NCBI RefSeq assembly: GCF_016865425.1
Contig: NZ_AP023355.1
Span: 2,230,198-2,294,197 of the forward strand
Length of the DNA stretch: 64,000 bases
Direction: 5' to 3'
From: Actinocatenispora thailandica
GTDB lineage: Bacteria > Actinomycetota > Actinomycetes > Mycobacteriales > Micromonosporaceae
The notes under the pieces were generated by a model that saw nothing but the letters and a program-made list of their open reading frames with translations, was not told where the DNA came from and searched no databases. The translations under genes and the position numbers were made by a program. Each line of letters begins with the position of its first letter. Position 1 is the stretch's first letter. This document shows positions 56,316 to 64,000 of the stretch, piece after piece.

Positions 56316-56747
56316 GTGAGCGAGTTGTGGCAGGACGGGGCGGCCGGGGTGCTGCGGCTGCCGTCCGGGCGGCTGGTGCGCGGTCGCGGGCTGGCGCGGC
56401 CGGTGCCGGCCGGTCCGGAACCCGGGTTCGGCGTGTACCTGCTCGGCCACCGCCCGCCGGAAACCCGGTGGCCGGCCCGCTGGGTGCGGTGGCGCGACTT
56501 CTGGTTGCCGGCCGACCGGGCCGACGCCACCGCCGCGCTGCGCGAGGCGTGGCAGCGCGCCGCGACCGAGCGGGTGGAACTGGCCTGCCTCGGTGGGCAG
56601 GGCCGCACCGGGACGGCGCTGGCCTGCCTGGCCGTTCTCGACGGGGTGCCCGCCGAGAACGCCGTCGACTTCGTGCGGTCGCACTACTCGCCGCGCGCCG
56701 TGGAGACCCCGTGGCAGCGTCGCTATGTGCGCAGTTTTCGGGCCTGA
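56316..56747 (+). CDS. Protein-tyrosine-phosphatase-like protein
   Basis: A 143-residue cysteine phosphatase. The P-loop is Cys91-LGGQG-Arg97-TGT, the CX5R signature of PTP/DSP enzymes. A general acid may lie in RWRDFWLPADRADA (about residue 60-72). VDFVRSHYSPRAVETPWQRRYV closes the fold. Related small actinobacterial proteins are uncharacterised. It follows the RNase H gene by 28 bases but has its own TAGGGT box; GTG 56316 is chosen on that basis. Confidence 0.85.
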   Translation: MSELWQDGAAGVLRLPSGRLVRGRGLARPVPAGPEPGFGVYLLGHRPPETRWPARWVRWRDFWLPADRADATAALREAWQRAATERVELACLGGQGRTGTALACLAVLDGVPAENAVDFVRSHYSPRAVETPWQRRYVRSFRA

Positions 56748-56932
56748 CCAGGCACGTCATCGCTTCGGCCGGAGGCCGTGGCCGACCCCGGTGGGTTTAG
56801 CGCGCGGCCTGGCTGGGCACACCGAAGAGGACCCCGGAAGGTGCGGCTGGGGGGTCCGCCGCCGGGGTTGCCGAGAGGCGGCGGACCGGCCGGCGTCGAC
56901 GCGGCACCGGCCGGTCGGAGACGGAGGCGCAG

Positions 56933-57133
56933 ATGACGGTCCCGGACCCGACCCATCCCGTACCGGTGCCGCCGCAACGACCGCCCGGCCCGCCGCCGCG
57001 GCCACCCGAGCCGCTCCCGCCCGAACCGGGCGGGCCACCGGCGCCGCCCGGCCCGGCACCGGCCCCGCCGGTACCCGAGCCGCCGGCGCCGGAGCCGCCG
57101 CTGCCGGGGCCTGGGCCCGAGCCGGCGACCTGA
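56933..57133 (+). CDS. Short proline-rich protein (66 residues), possibly expressed
   Basis: Nearly half the residues are Pro, arranged as PPRPPEPLPPEP / PAPPGPAP / PAPEPPLPGPGPEP, with no TM segment or cysteine. GGAGG lies 7 bases before ATG 56933, which favours a real gene; the composition alone is easily produced by CCN-rich DNA. Similar poly-Pro-Glu peptides are annotated in actinomycetes without function. There is no close operon partner. The upstream 185 bases show no gene. Confidence 0.45.
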   Translation: MTVPDPTHPVPVPPQRPPGPPPRPPEPLPPEPGGPPAPPGPAPAPPVPEPPAPEPPLPGPGPEPAT

Positions 57134-57231
57134 CCGCCCGCGGCACCGGGCTGGGGTCCCGGAGCCGAAGCCGACCGCCCCTGGCATGCAAGGCCGACCA
57201 GCTGCGTCGCTGGCCGGGGCTCGGGGTGCAG

Positions 57232-57359
57232 CGAGGCTCCACCAGCCGGCCTTGACGGCCCGACCAGCGGCGCAGCGGGCCCCACCAGCCGGCCTTGACG
57301 GCCCGGCCAGCGGCGCAGCGAGGCTCACCGGCCGATCTGACGGCTCGACCAGCGGATCC
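57232..57359. repeat. Three tandem ~43-bp imperfect repeats
   Basis: Units at 57232-57275, 57276-57318 and 57319-57359 share CACCAGCCGGCCTTGACGG and a CAGCGGCGCAG ending, the third being more diverged. They occupy the 301-base gap 57134-57434 downstream of tex and the Pro-rich gene, with no gene visible. Confidence 0.8.
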
Positions 57360-57434
57360 TGACGCGTGCGCGGAGGCTCGGCCGACGGCCCGGCCCTGCG
57401 GTGGATCGTCCTTGACCAGTCCGGCCCGGATTGC

Positions 57435-59831
57435 TCAGTCCTTGACCAGGCCGGCCCGGCGCAGCGCGTCGGCGAGCGCCGTGTCGGCCGGCGCCGGCCG
57501 GCCGCGGCCGGCCGGTTGCCGCCGATCACCGCGCTGTTGCCCGGTCCGCTGCTGGCCCGACCGGGCGGCGGGCTGACCGGCACGTTCGGTGCGCGGACCG
57601 CGCTCACCGCGCCGGGCCGCGCCGTTGCGGCGCTCACCGGCCGCGCCGGGCTCGTCGTCGAGCCGCAGGGTCAGCGAGATCCGCTTGCGGGCGATGTCGA
57701 CGTCGAGCACCTTCACCTTGACCACATCGCCGGACTTGACCACGTCGCGCGGGTCGGAGACGAAGGTGTTCGACAGCGCCGAGACGTGCACCAGGCCGTC
57801 CTGGTGCACCCCGATGTCGACGAACGCGCCGAACGCGGCCACGTTGGTGACGGTGCCCTCCAACACCATCCCCGGCTTCAGGTCGCCGAGCGTCTCGACA
57901 CCGTCGGCGAACGTGGCGGTACGAAACTCCGGCCGCGGGTCGCGGCCCGGCTTCTCCAGCTCGGTGAGGATGTCGGTGACGGTCGGCACCCCGAACGTGT
58001 CGTCGACGAAGTCGGCCGGTTTCAGCGCGCGCAGCACCCGGCCGTTGCCGAGCAACTCGGTGACGGCGGTGCCGGTGCGCTCGATGATGCGGCGCACCAC
58101 CGGGTACGCCTCCGGGTGCACGGCCGAGCCGTCCAGCGGGTCGTCGCCGCCGCGGATGCGCAGGAACCCGGCACACTGCTCGTACGCCTTCGGGCCGAGC
58201 CGCGGCACCGACTTCAGCGCCGCGCGGGAGGCGAACGGGCCGTTCGCGTCGCGGTGCAGCACGATGTTCTCGGCGAGCCCGGTACCGATGCCCGACACCC
58301 GGGTCAGCAGCGGCGCCGAGGCGGTGTTGACGTCCACCCCGACCGCGTTCACCGCGTCCTCGACGACCGCGTCGAGCGAGCGGGACAGCTTGCCGTACGA
58401 CAGGTCGTGCTGGTACTGCCCGACGCCGATGGACTGCGGGTCGATCTTGACCAGCTCGGCCAGCGGATCCTGCAGCCGGCGGGCGATCGACACCGCGCCG
58501 CGCAGCGACACGTCCAGCTCCGGCAGCTCCTGCGAGGCGTAGGCGGAGGCCGAGTAGACCGACGCGCCGGCCTCGGAGACGACCACCTTGGTCAGCGGCA
58601 GCTCCGGGTGCTGCTTGATCAGGTCGATCGCGAGCCGATCGGTCTCCCGCGACGCGGTCCCGTTGCCGATCGCGATCAGCTCGACGGAGTGCTTCGCCGC
58701 CAGCGCGGCCAGGGTGGCAAGCGATGCGTCCCACTTGCGCTGCGGCACGTGCGGGTAGATCGTCGCGGTGTCGACCACCTTGCCGGTCGGGTCGACCACC
58801 GCCACCTTGACGCCGGTCCGGAAGCCCGGGTCGAGCCCCATCGTGGCGCGCGCGCCGGCCGGCGCGGCGAGCAGCAGGTCACGCAGGTTCGCCGCGAACA
58901 CCCGCACCGCCTCGTCCTCGGCGGTCCCGAACAGCCGGGTGCGCAGATCGATGCCCAGCCGCACCAGGATCCTGGTCCGCCACGCCCAGCGCACCGAGTC
59001 GGCGAGCCACCGGTCGGCGGCGCGCCCCTCGTCGCGCACCCCGAACCGGGCCGCGATGCGCTGCTCGTACGTGGTCGGGCCGGGCGCCGGTGCCGCCCCC
59101 TCGGCGGGCGGCGCGTCGGCGGTGAACGACAGCTCCAGCACCTCCTCCTTCTCGCCGCGCAGCAGCGCGAGGATCCGGTGCGAGGGCAGCTTCGGGTACG
59201 GCTCGGCGAAGTCGAAGTAGTCGGCGAACTTGGCGCCGTCCTGCTCCTTGCCCTCGCGCACCTTCGACACCAGGTGACCGCGGGTGAACATCAGCTCGCG
59301 CAGCTCGCCGATCAGGTCGGCGTCCTCGGCGAACCGTTCCACCAGGATCGCCCGCGCGCCGTCCAGTGCGGCCGCGGCGTCGGCGACACCCTCGGCCACG
59401 AACCCGGCCGCGACCTGCCGCGGATCCTGGGTCGGGTCGGCCAGCAGCGTGTCGGCCAGCGGCTCCAGCCCGGCCTCCCGGGCGATCTGCGCCTTGGTCC
59501 GCCGCTTCGGCTTGAACGGCAGGTAGATGTCCTCCAGCCGGGCCTTCGAGTCGGCGGCGAGGATCTGCTGCTCCAGCGCCTCGTCGAGCTTGCCCTGGCC
59601 GCGGATCTCGTCCAGCACCGCGGCCCGCCGCTCCTCCAGCTCGCGCAGGTAGCGCAGCCGTTCCTCCAGGGTGCGCAGCTGTGCATCGTCCAGGGCGCCG
59701 GTCACCTCCTTGCGGTACCGGGCGATGAACGGCACGGTGCTGCCGGCGTCGAGCAGCTGCACGGCGGCGGCCACCTGGCCGTCGCGCACCCCGAGCTCCT
59801 CGGCGATCCGCTGGTTGACACTGACTGCCAC
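57435..59831 (-). CDS. tex: Tex family RNA-binding transcription accessory protein
   Basis: A 798-residue Tex protein. The N-terminal helical part is [37 protein letters not shown] YqgF/RuvC-like domain ([17 protein letters not shown], about residue 330) follows. Helix-hairpin-helix motifs include [17 protein letters not shown] and [27 protein letters not shown] (about 505-560). The S1 domain is [32 protein letters not shown] (about 645). An Arg/Gly/Gln-rich disordered tail of ~65 residues ends [16 protein letters not shown] 59831 with GAAGG 8 bases upstream is chosen; the frame stays open for another kilobase antisense to the next genes, without meaning. Confidence 0.94.
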   Translation of the reverse strand: MAVSVNQRIAEELGVRDGQVAAAVQLLDAGSTVPFIARYRKEVTGALDDAQLRTLEERLRYLRELEERRAAVLDEIRGQGKLDEALEQQILAADSKARLEDIYLPFKPKRRTKAQIAREAGLEPLADTLLADPTQDPRQVAAGFVAEGVADAAAALDGARAILVERFAEDADLIGELRELMFTRGHLVSKVREGKEQDGAKFADYFDFAEPYPKLPSHRILALLRGEKEEVLELSFTADAPPAEGAAPAPGPTTYEQRIAARFGVRDEGRAADRWLADSVRWAWRTRILVRLGIDLRTRLFGTAEDEAVRVFAANLRDLLLAAPAGARATMGLDPGFRTGVKVAVVDPTGKVVDTATIYPHVPQRKWDASLATLAALAAKHSVELIAIGNGTASRETDRLAIDLIKQHPELPLTKVVVSEAGASVYSASAYASQELPELDVSLRGAVSIARRLQDPLAELVKIDPQSIGVGQYQHDLSYGKLSRSLDAVVEDAVNAVGVDVNTASAPLLTRVSGIGTGLAENIVLHRDANGPFASRAALKSVPRLGPKAYEQCAGFLRIRGGDDPLDGSAVHPEAYPVVRRIIERTGTAVTELLGNGRVLRALKPADFVDDTFGVPTVTDILTELEKPGRDPRPEFRTATFADGVETLGDLKPGMVLEGTVTNVAAFGAFVDIGVHQDGLVHVSALSNTFVSDPRDVVKSGDVVKVKVLDVDIARKRISLTLRLDDEPGAAGERRNGAARRGERGPRTERAGQPAARSGQQRTGQQRGDRRQPAGRGRPAPADTALADALRRAGLVKD

Positions 59832-59951
59832 GAGAGCCACCTTCGTACGACGTCGCGTTGCGAAGCATTCTGCCGCCCGCCCCCGACACCGCCACGCCCA
59901 ACCCACCCAAACCGGTTGCCGGACCGAACGGTCGCCCGGAACGATCCGTGG

Positions 59952-60749
59952 ATGGCCGACATCACGGAGTACTACCGGCGCGGTGGCGAGCGCACCCGGC
60001 TCGACGCCGGCGCCGGCCTGCTGGAGGGGCTGCGGACCCGTGACATCCTGGCCCGGCACCTGCCCGCGCCGCCGGCCACGATCCTCGACGTCGGCGGCGC
60101 CACCGGGGCGTACGCGGGGTGGCTGGCCGCCGCCGGGCATCGCGTGCACCTGGTCGATCCGGTACCGGAGCACGTGGCGGTCGCCGCGGCACTGCCCGGC
60201 GTCACGGCCGCAGTCGGGGACGCCCGTACGCTGCCGCAGCCGGACGCCAGTGTCGACGCGGTGCTGCTGCTCGGCCCGCTCTACCACCTGCTGGAACGCG
60301 CGGACCGACGGCGCGCCTGGGGCGAGGCGCTGCGGGTGGTGCGGCCCGGCGGGCCGGTGCTGGCCGCGACGATCAGCCGGTTCGCCTCGCTGCTCGACGG
60401 TGTGGTGCGGGGCTACCACGGCGATCCACGGTTCCGGGCGATGGTGGACCGGACGCTCGCCACCGGGGTGCACCGCAACACCGGGCCGGGCCGGACCTGG
60501 TTCACCGACGCGTACTTCCACCGGCCCGACGAACCGGCCGCGGAGGCCCGCGAGGCCGGCCTGGCCGTCGACCGGGTACTCGCGGTCGAGGGCGCGGTGT
60601 GGCCGCTCGGTGACCGGCTGGACGAACTGCTGGCCGACCCGGACGGCGCTTGGCTGGTGCTCGACCAGCTGCGCAAGGTGGAGGCCGAGCCGAGCCTGCT
60701 CGGCGCCTCCAGCCACCTCGTGACCGTGGCGCACCGGCCCGCCCGATGA
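59952..60749 (+). CDS. Class I SAM-dependent methyltransferase
   Basis: A 265-residue methyltransferase. Motif I is [21 protein letters not shown] (about residue 42), post-I is [11 protein letters not shown], motif II is [15 protein letters not shown] and motif III is [16 protein letters not shown]. The C-terminal part ([33 protein letters not shown]) is typical of a small-molecule branch; the substrate is unknown. ATG 59952 ([13 protein letters not shown]) is the natural start without a clear SD. It is divergent from tex by 120 bases. Confidence 0.88.
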   Translation: MADITEYYRRGGERTRLDAGAGLLEGLRTRDILARHLPAPPATILDVGGATGAYAGWLAAAGHRVHLVDPVPEHVAVAAALPGVTAAVGDARTLPQPDASVDAVLLLGPLYHLLERADRRRAWGEALRVVRPGGPVLAATISRFASLLDGVVRGYHGDPRFRAMVDRTLATGVHRNTGPGRTWFTDAYFHRPDEPAAEAREAGLAVDRVLAVEGAVWPLGDRLDELLADPDGAWLVLDQLRKVEAEPSLLGASSHLVTVAHRPAR

Positions 60750-60848
60750 TCGCGCCGCCGTCCCGGGGCCCGGTCGGGGACGGTGATCCGGGCCGCGCCG
60801 GTACGCGTCGGCCGGCCGGGCGGGACGACCACGTGGCATGCTGCGGCC

Positions 60849-61553
60849 GTGACCGACGCGGCGAACGATCCTCGCGACACCGATCCCCGGGACGCTGCCC
60901 CGCAGTACGTGCTGCCGCTGGTGGTGCGGCTGGAGCGGGACGCGCCACCGGAACGGACCGACGCGCTGGAGGCGTCCGCGCGGGCGGTGCTGACGTTCCT
61001 GACCGACCCGCGCAGTACCGAGCCGGCGGGGGAGTGGCACGACGCGGTGACCGCGTGGACCGACGGCCGGATCCGCAAGGTGGTCCGCCGGGCCCGCGGC
61101 GCGCAGTGGCACCGCGCCGAGGCGCTGGACGGGCTGACCCTGCGGCACCGCAGCGCGACCGTGCGGGTGTTCCCGCCGGTGCCGCTGGACGGCTGGCCGG
61201 CGGACCTGGCCCGGTTGCAGGTGGGTGGGACCGACTTCGACGACACCGAGCCGGTCGCGGAGCCGGCCGCCGGCGTGCCGGTGTTGTGGCTCAACCCGGC
61301 GCTGAGCATGACCGCCGGCAAGGCGATGGCGCAGACCGGCCACGGCGCCCAGCTCACCTACGCGGCGCTGCCGGCCGCGGCGCGGGAGGTCTGGGCCGAC
61401 GCCGGCTTCCCGCTGGCCGTACGGACCGCCACCCCGGCCGGGTGGCGCCGGCTCGCCGCGGCAGGGCTGCCGGTCGTGCACGACGCCGGCTTCACCGAGG
61501 TCGCGCCGAACTCGGCGACGGTGATCGGCGACCATCCGGCCCTGCACCGCTGA
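60849..61553 (+). CDS. Pth2-like peptidyl-tRNA hydrolase family protein
   Basis: A 234-residue protein. Its C-terminal half contains the Pth2-type catalytic region [24 protein letters not shown] (about residues 150-173), followed by [16 protein letters not shown] and [21 protein letters not shown]. The N-terminal ~130 residues are an actinobacteria-specific extension with [23 protein letters not shown] and the [22 protein letters not shown] block. It may release peptides from tRNA, or be a family member with another role. GTG 60849 follows CATGCT by 6 bases. No operon partner. Confidence 0.82.
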   Translation: MTDAANDPRDTDPRDAAPQYVLPLVVRLERDAPPERTDALEASARAVLTFLTDPRSTEPAGEWHDAVTAWTDGRIRKVVRRARGAQWHRAEALDGLTLRHRSATVRVFPPVPLDGWPADLARLQVGGTDFDDTEPVAEPAAGVPVLWLNPALSMTAGKAMAQTGHGAQLTYAALPAAAREVWADAGFPLAVRTATPAGWRRLAAAGLPVVHDAGFTEVAPNSATVIGDHPALHR

Positions 61554-61696
61554 GCCCGGCGACACCACCGGGGCGCCGGGCGGCACGGCGGCGGCGGGCG
61601 AGATCGGGGCGCCGGGCGGCACCTCCGTGGGTGTCAGGGTGCCGGCGGCGGTACCGCGGGAGCGCCGGGCATCGACGCCGCCGCGGTACCGGCCGC

Positions 61697-62845
61697 TCAG
61701 GACAGCGCCGCGCGTACCGTGCCGCCGGCGACGGCGCACCAGGTGGTGACGTCCAGCGAGCCGGTGCCGGGCAGGCCGTGCAACTGCTGGATCGCGGTGA
61801 CCGCAGCCTGCGTGTTCGCGTCGTAGGTGCCGGTCGCGGTGACCGGGTAGCCCTTGTGGGCGAGGATGGTCTGCGCGCCGGTGACCGCGGCGCCGGTCGC
61901 ACCGGGCGCGAGGGCCGGCACCAGCGTCTCCCAGGTCGGCGCGGTGAAGGTTGCGTCCGGGTCGACCGGGATGCCGTGCGCGGACTGCCACTTCTGCACG
62001 GCCTTGATCGTCTTCTGGTCGAACGTGCCGCTTGCGGTGAGCTTGGCGCCGCCGGCGATCAGCAGGTACTGACCGAGCTGGACGACGGGCCCGCCGACGA
62101 ACCGCCAGATGTCCGGCCAGCGGCGCTCCGGCGCGTCGGCGGCGGACTCGCCGAGCCCGGTCTGCACCGCCCGCCGCAACTGCGGGAACTCGCGGTAGAA
62201 GGCGGCACCGGGGCAGTCGGTGTCGCGGAAGTCCCAGTGCCCGAAGAGGTCGTACGCGTGCAGCCGGTACTGCCGGCACACCGTGACGCACAGCGTGGTG
62301 AGCGCGTCGAACAGCGCCTGCGGCGGCGTCTCGGTGAAGTACGTGCCCTCGTTCTCGATGCCGATCGCGTTGCCGTTCTCGCCCGGGCAGTGCGCGGCGA
62401 TCACCTGTTGCTGCCCGCCCTCCAGCGTTTCCAGGCTGCGGTGCCGGCCCTCCAGCACGTACCCGCCGCGGCTGACGGTGAAGTGCTGCCCGGTGTCGGC
62501 CCAGCCGTTGGTGTCCATGTGCAGGTCCTGGCAGTCCCGGGCGAGCTGCTTCGCGTGGTCCAGCGAGTAGTCGGTGCTGTTCGGGAACTCCATGTGATGC
62601 ACGATGATCTTGTTGGTGGCGTTGCCGCTGAGCTGGATCGGGCTCGCCGGCGGGCGGGCGCCCCACTGGTCGCAGCCGACCACGAAGTCGAACGGGCCGG
62701 CCGCCGAGGCGGTCCGGGGCATCGCGGGCGTGGCCGATGCCGTGCCGGAGCCGGCCAGCTCGGTACCGACGACCGCGACGGTCGTGGCACCGAGGGTGGC
62801 CTTGAACAGGGTGCGCCGGTCCAGCGCGGAGGGGTCGTTGGTCAT
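61697..62845 (-). CDS. Tat-exported N-acetylmuramoyl-L-alanine amidase (PGRP type) with two peptidoglycan-binding repeats
   Basis: A 382-residue exported protein. The signal [19 protein letters not shown] is twin-arginine. The amidase_2/PGRP domain at about 60-225 has zinc-ligand candidates in [11 protein letters not shown] (His), [17 protein letters not shown] (His and Cys) and [10 protein letters not shown] linker then leads to two PG-binding-1-like repeats ([21 protein letters not shown] and [21 protein letters not shown]). It cleaves the bond between MurNAc and L-Ala in cell wall. ATG 62845 has GGAG 9 bases upstream; ATG 62860 adds five residues. Confidence 0.9.
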   Translation of the reverse strand: MTNDPSALDRRTLFKATLGATTVAVVGTELAGSGTASATPAMPRTASAAGPFDFVVGCDQWGARPPASPIQLSGNATNKIIVHHMEFPNSTDYSLDHAKQLARDCQDLHMDTNGWADTGQHFTVSRGGYVLEGRHRSLETLEGGQQQVIAAHCPGENGNAIGIENEGTYFTETPPQALFDALTTLCVTVCRQYRLHAYDLFGHWDFRDTDCPGAAFYREFPQLRRAVQTGLGESAADAPERRWPDIWRFVGGPVVQLGQYLLIAGGAKLTASGTFDQKTIKAVQKWQSAHGIPVDPDATFTAPTWETLVPALAPGATGAAVTGAQTILAHKGYPVTATGTYDANTQAAVTAIQQLHGLPGTGSLDVTTWCAVAGGTVRAALS

Positions 62846-62943
62846 CGTGGCGAACTCCATCCGGTGAGGATTTTCTGCCGTCCACTGACCAAAGAAGGAT
62901 ATTGTCGCGCTCCGCGCGGCGCGACCCGTCGCCGTCCGGCGGC

Positions 62944-63273
62944 TCAGCCGACGTCGAGCAGCTTGCGGAGCTGGTGGCGTGGCTGCGCGCCGACGACCGT
63001 ACGGATCAGCTCGCCGTCGCGGTACAGCGCCAGCGTCGGGAAGGCCAGCACGTGCAGCGACCGCGCCGTGTCCGGTTCCGCTTCGGCGTCCATGCTGCGA
63101 AACTCCACCCGCCCGGCGTACTCGGCGGCGAGTTCGGCGAGCACCGGGGCGAGTCGCTTGCACGGCGGGCACCAGTCGGTCCAGAAGTCCACCAGCACCG
63201 GCAGCGGGGAGCCGAGAACCTCGGCGGCGAACGTGGCGTCGGTGACGGGTCGGACCCTGCTGGTGTCGATCAT
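62944..63273 (-). CDS. Thioredoxin with CPPC active site
   Basis: A 109-residue thioredoxin fold. The active site is W34-C35-P-P-C38-K, a variant of the usual CGPC that may shift the redox potential. DFWTDW, cis-Pro in [13 protein letters not shown] and [14 protein letters not shown] are conserved. It is encoded directly after a cysteine-rich MerR regulator, with ATG 63273 overlapping the regulator stop (ATGA). The pair therefore forms a redox-responsive unit, the regulator probably controlling the thioredoxin. Confidence 0.92.
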   Translation of the reverse strand: MIDTSRVRPVTDATFAAEVLGSPLPVLVDFWTDWCPPCKRLAPVLAELAAEYAGRVEFRSMDAEAEPDTARSLHVLAFPTLALYRDGELIRTVVGAQPRHQLRKLLDVG

Positions 63274-63701
63274 GACTGCCCCTCTCGGCTCGATGTCGCC
63301 GCCTCGGCGGCGCTGAACTCGCAGCACGGCGCACCGGGCGCGCCGGTACGGCGGGCCAGTGCCGCGGCGAGCTGGCTGCGGACCTGATCGCGGGCGGCGG
63401 TCAGCCGGGCGATGCCGGTGTCCAGCGCGGCCAGCTTGCGCTGGTAGACCTCCAGCGAGGCGGGGCAGGCATCCCCGCTGTCGTGCCCCGAGCGCAGGCA
63501 CTCCACGAACGGCCGCGCTTCCGCCAGCGTGAACCCGATCCGTTGCAGCGCAAGGATCTCCTGCACCAGCCGGGCGTCGGACTCCTGGTAGCGCCGGTAG
63601 CCGAGGCTGTCGCGCCGGTCGGCCAGCAGCCCCTGCTGCTCGTAGTAGCGCAGCATCCTGGTGCTCGTCCCGCACCGTTCCGCCAGTTCCCCGATCCGCA
63701 T
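63270..63701 (-). CDS. MerR family regulator with C-terminal cysteines, partner of thioredoxin
   Basis: A 143-residue MerR protein. The winged helix is IGELAERCGTSTRMLRYYEQQGLL with YRRYQESDARLVQEILALQRIGFTLAEAR, then the dimerisation coiled coil. Cysteines are at 10, 68 (VECLRSG), 79 (DACPAS) and a vicinal pair 126-127 (GAPCCEFS). The last three sites could sense oxidation or metal. ATG 63701 is chosen from the family start and the TAGCGT box 7 bases upstream. The stop overlaps the thioredoxin start. Confidence 0.92.
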   Translation of the reverse strand: MRIGELAERCGTSTRMLRYYEQQGLLADRRDSLGYRRYQESDARLVQEILALQRIGFTLAEARPFVECLRSGHDSGDACPASLEVYQRKLAALDTGIARLTAARDQVRSQLAAALARRTGAPGAPCCEFSAAEAATSSREGQS

Positions 63702-63708
63702 GCCACCC

Positions 63709-63734
63709 ACGCTAGCGATGCACACCGCTGTCAA
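63709..63734 (-). promoter_or_regulatory. -10 TAGCGT and -35 TTGACA-like boxes for the merR-trx unit
   Basis: On the minus strand TTGACA (63729-63734) and TAGCGT (63709-63714) are 14 bases apart, shorter than usual. TAGCGT ends 7 bases before ATG 63701, so the transcript is probably leaderless. CGCTAGCG overlaps the -10 as an 8-bp palindrome. Confidence 0.5.
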
Positions 63735-63776
63735 CGCCAGCACAGCGGGGCGTGTGGCTCGGGCGGGCCCGCGGTG

Positions 63777-64000
63777 TCAGCAGGTGAAACCGCCCTGCTG
63801 GATCCGGTCCACCAGCCAGTGCCCGTGTTCGTGCACCAGCGTGTGCGCGATCGGCAGGATGTTCTGCTTGCCGGGTTCGTCGACCTTGTTGCCGTTGTCG
63901 TCGGTCAGCCGGGTCCGGCTCTGGTCGATGCAGGCGTCCACGGTGGCGGTGTCGCCGCCCATCCCGACGCTGCGGACGTTCACCACGAGCTTGCCCCGGT
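63777..64000 (-). CDS. C-terminal part of a probable secreted NTF2-like protein (5' end outside window)
   Basis: About 74 codons are visible, entering from the window edge as RGKLVVNVRSVGMGGDTATVDACIDQS and ending LVDRIQQGGFTC. The alternation VNVRSV / ATVDACIDQS / TLVHEHGHWLVDRIQ is the beta-sheet end of small exported NTF2-like proteins common in actinomycetes, with two Cys that could pair. The start and signal peptide lie beyond the edge, so this remains tentative. Confidence 0.65.
   Translation of the reverse strand, partial: RGKLVVNVRSVGMGGDTATVDACIDQSRTRLTDDNGNKVDEPGKQNILPIAHTLVHEHGHWLVDRIQQGGFTC

Noticed and set aside
57435-62885. A single 1816-codon open frame on the minus strand
   Set aside because: Only the first 798 codons from GTG 59831 are Tex. 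The rest is antisense to a methyltransferase and a Pth2-like gene and is open only because stops are rare in this base composition.
63800-63840. A zinc-protease HExxH motif (HEHGH) in the protein at the right edge
   Set aside because: It falls in a beta strand near the C-terminus of an NTF2-like sheet, with no downstream third ligand; most likely coincidental.

Overview
This is a very GC-rich window (NNG/NNC codons almost throughout, frequent GTG starts, Tat-type secretion signals, many ATGA/GTGA gene overlaps). It fits a filamentous actinomycete, probably a Micromonosporales-type soil organism. The genus is a guess; the actinobacterial assignment is not. Gene density is high, and most of the window is ordinary chromosome with several carbohydrate loci and one small tRNA-associated insertion.

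Layout. Positions 1-5718 hold a non-phosphorylating L-fucose pathway (lactonase, 2,4-diketo-3-deoxy-L-fuconate hydrolase, L-fuconate dehydratase, SDR dehydrogenase), interrupted by an unexpected aldehyde:ferredoxin-oxidoreductase (AOR) family protein. 5912-10043 holds an epimerase, an APH-like kinase and a secreted sialidase. 10108-16146 is housekeeping (aceE, YjbQ, two paralogous membrane proteins, DUF3052, AhpE-type peroxiredoxin). At 16186 a tRNA-Val(TAC) is followed about 1 kb later by a perfect 72-bp repeat of its 3' half. The DNA between carries paired arm-like repeats, two large hairpins and one small gene, and looks like an integrase-less integrative element. 17259-21495 holds miscellaneous genes.

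21559-33809 is a glycan-utilisation locus. It has an SMP-30 lactonase, an SDR, a DHDPS-family aldolase, an enolase-superfamily dehydratase, an IclR regulator with a clear palindromic operator, a CUT1 ABC importer without its own ATPase, a secreted GH16 enzyme and a large uncharacterised secreted (alpha/alpha)-barrel protein. Together these could take a polymer outside the cell through import to a non-phosphorylative Entner-Doudoroff type route. 33865-34519 is a putative toxin-antitoxin pair. 34798-35912 couples a YcgL-like nucleotidyltransferase to a T4-PNKP-like phosphatase, a candidate nucleic-acid end-processing module. 35965-39386 is a T-box riboswitch and ileS, but ileS is split into two overlapping reading frames.

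39551-45455 is a PfkB kinase, a LacI regulator and an RbsABC-type importer. 45508-50870 holds endonuclease V, a methyltransferase, a secreted GH29 alpha-L-fucosidase and a PPP phosphatase. The fucosidase could supply L-fucose to the pathway at the left end, and the sialidase could uncap the same glycans. 51216-53026 is an XRE-TPR regulator with a flavoprotein. 53248-56747 is the conserved actinobacterial Nif3-like / zinc-ribbon / RNase H-phosphatase operon plus a PTP-like enzyme. 56933-64000 holds Tex, a methyltransferase, a Pth2-like hydrolase, a Tat-exported PGRP amidase, a thioredoxin-MerR pair and the edge of a secreted protein.

Two patterns recur. Many genes have a TANNNT box 6-7 nt before the start codon, which indicates leaderless transcripts. 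Short GC-rich tandem repeats, each with its own unit, sit at or just after several stop codons.
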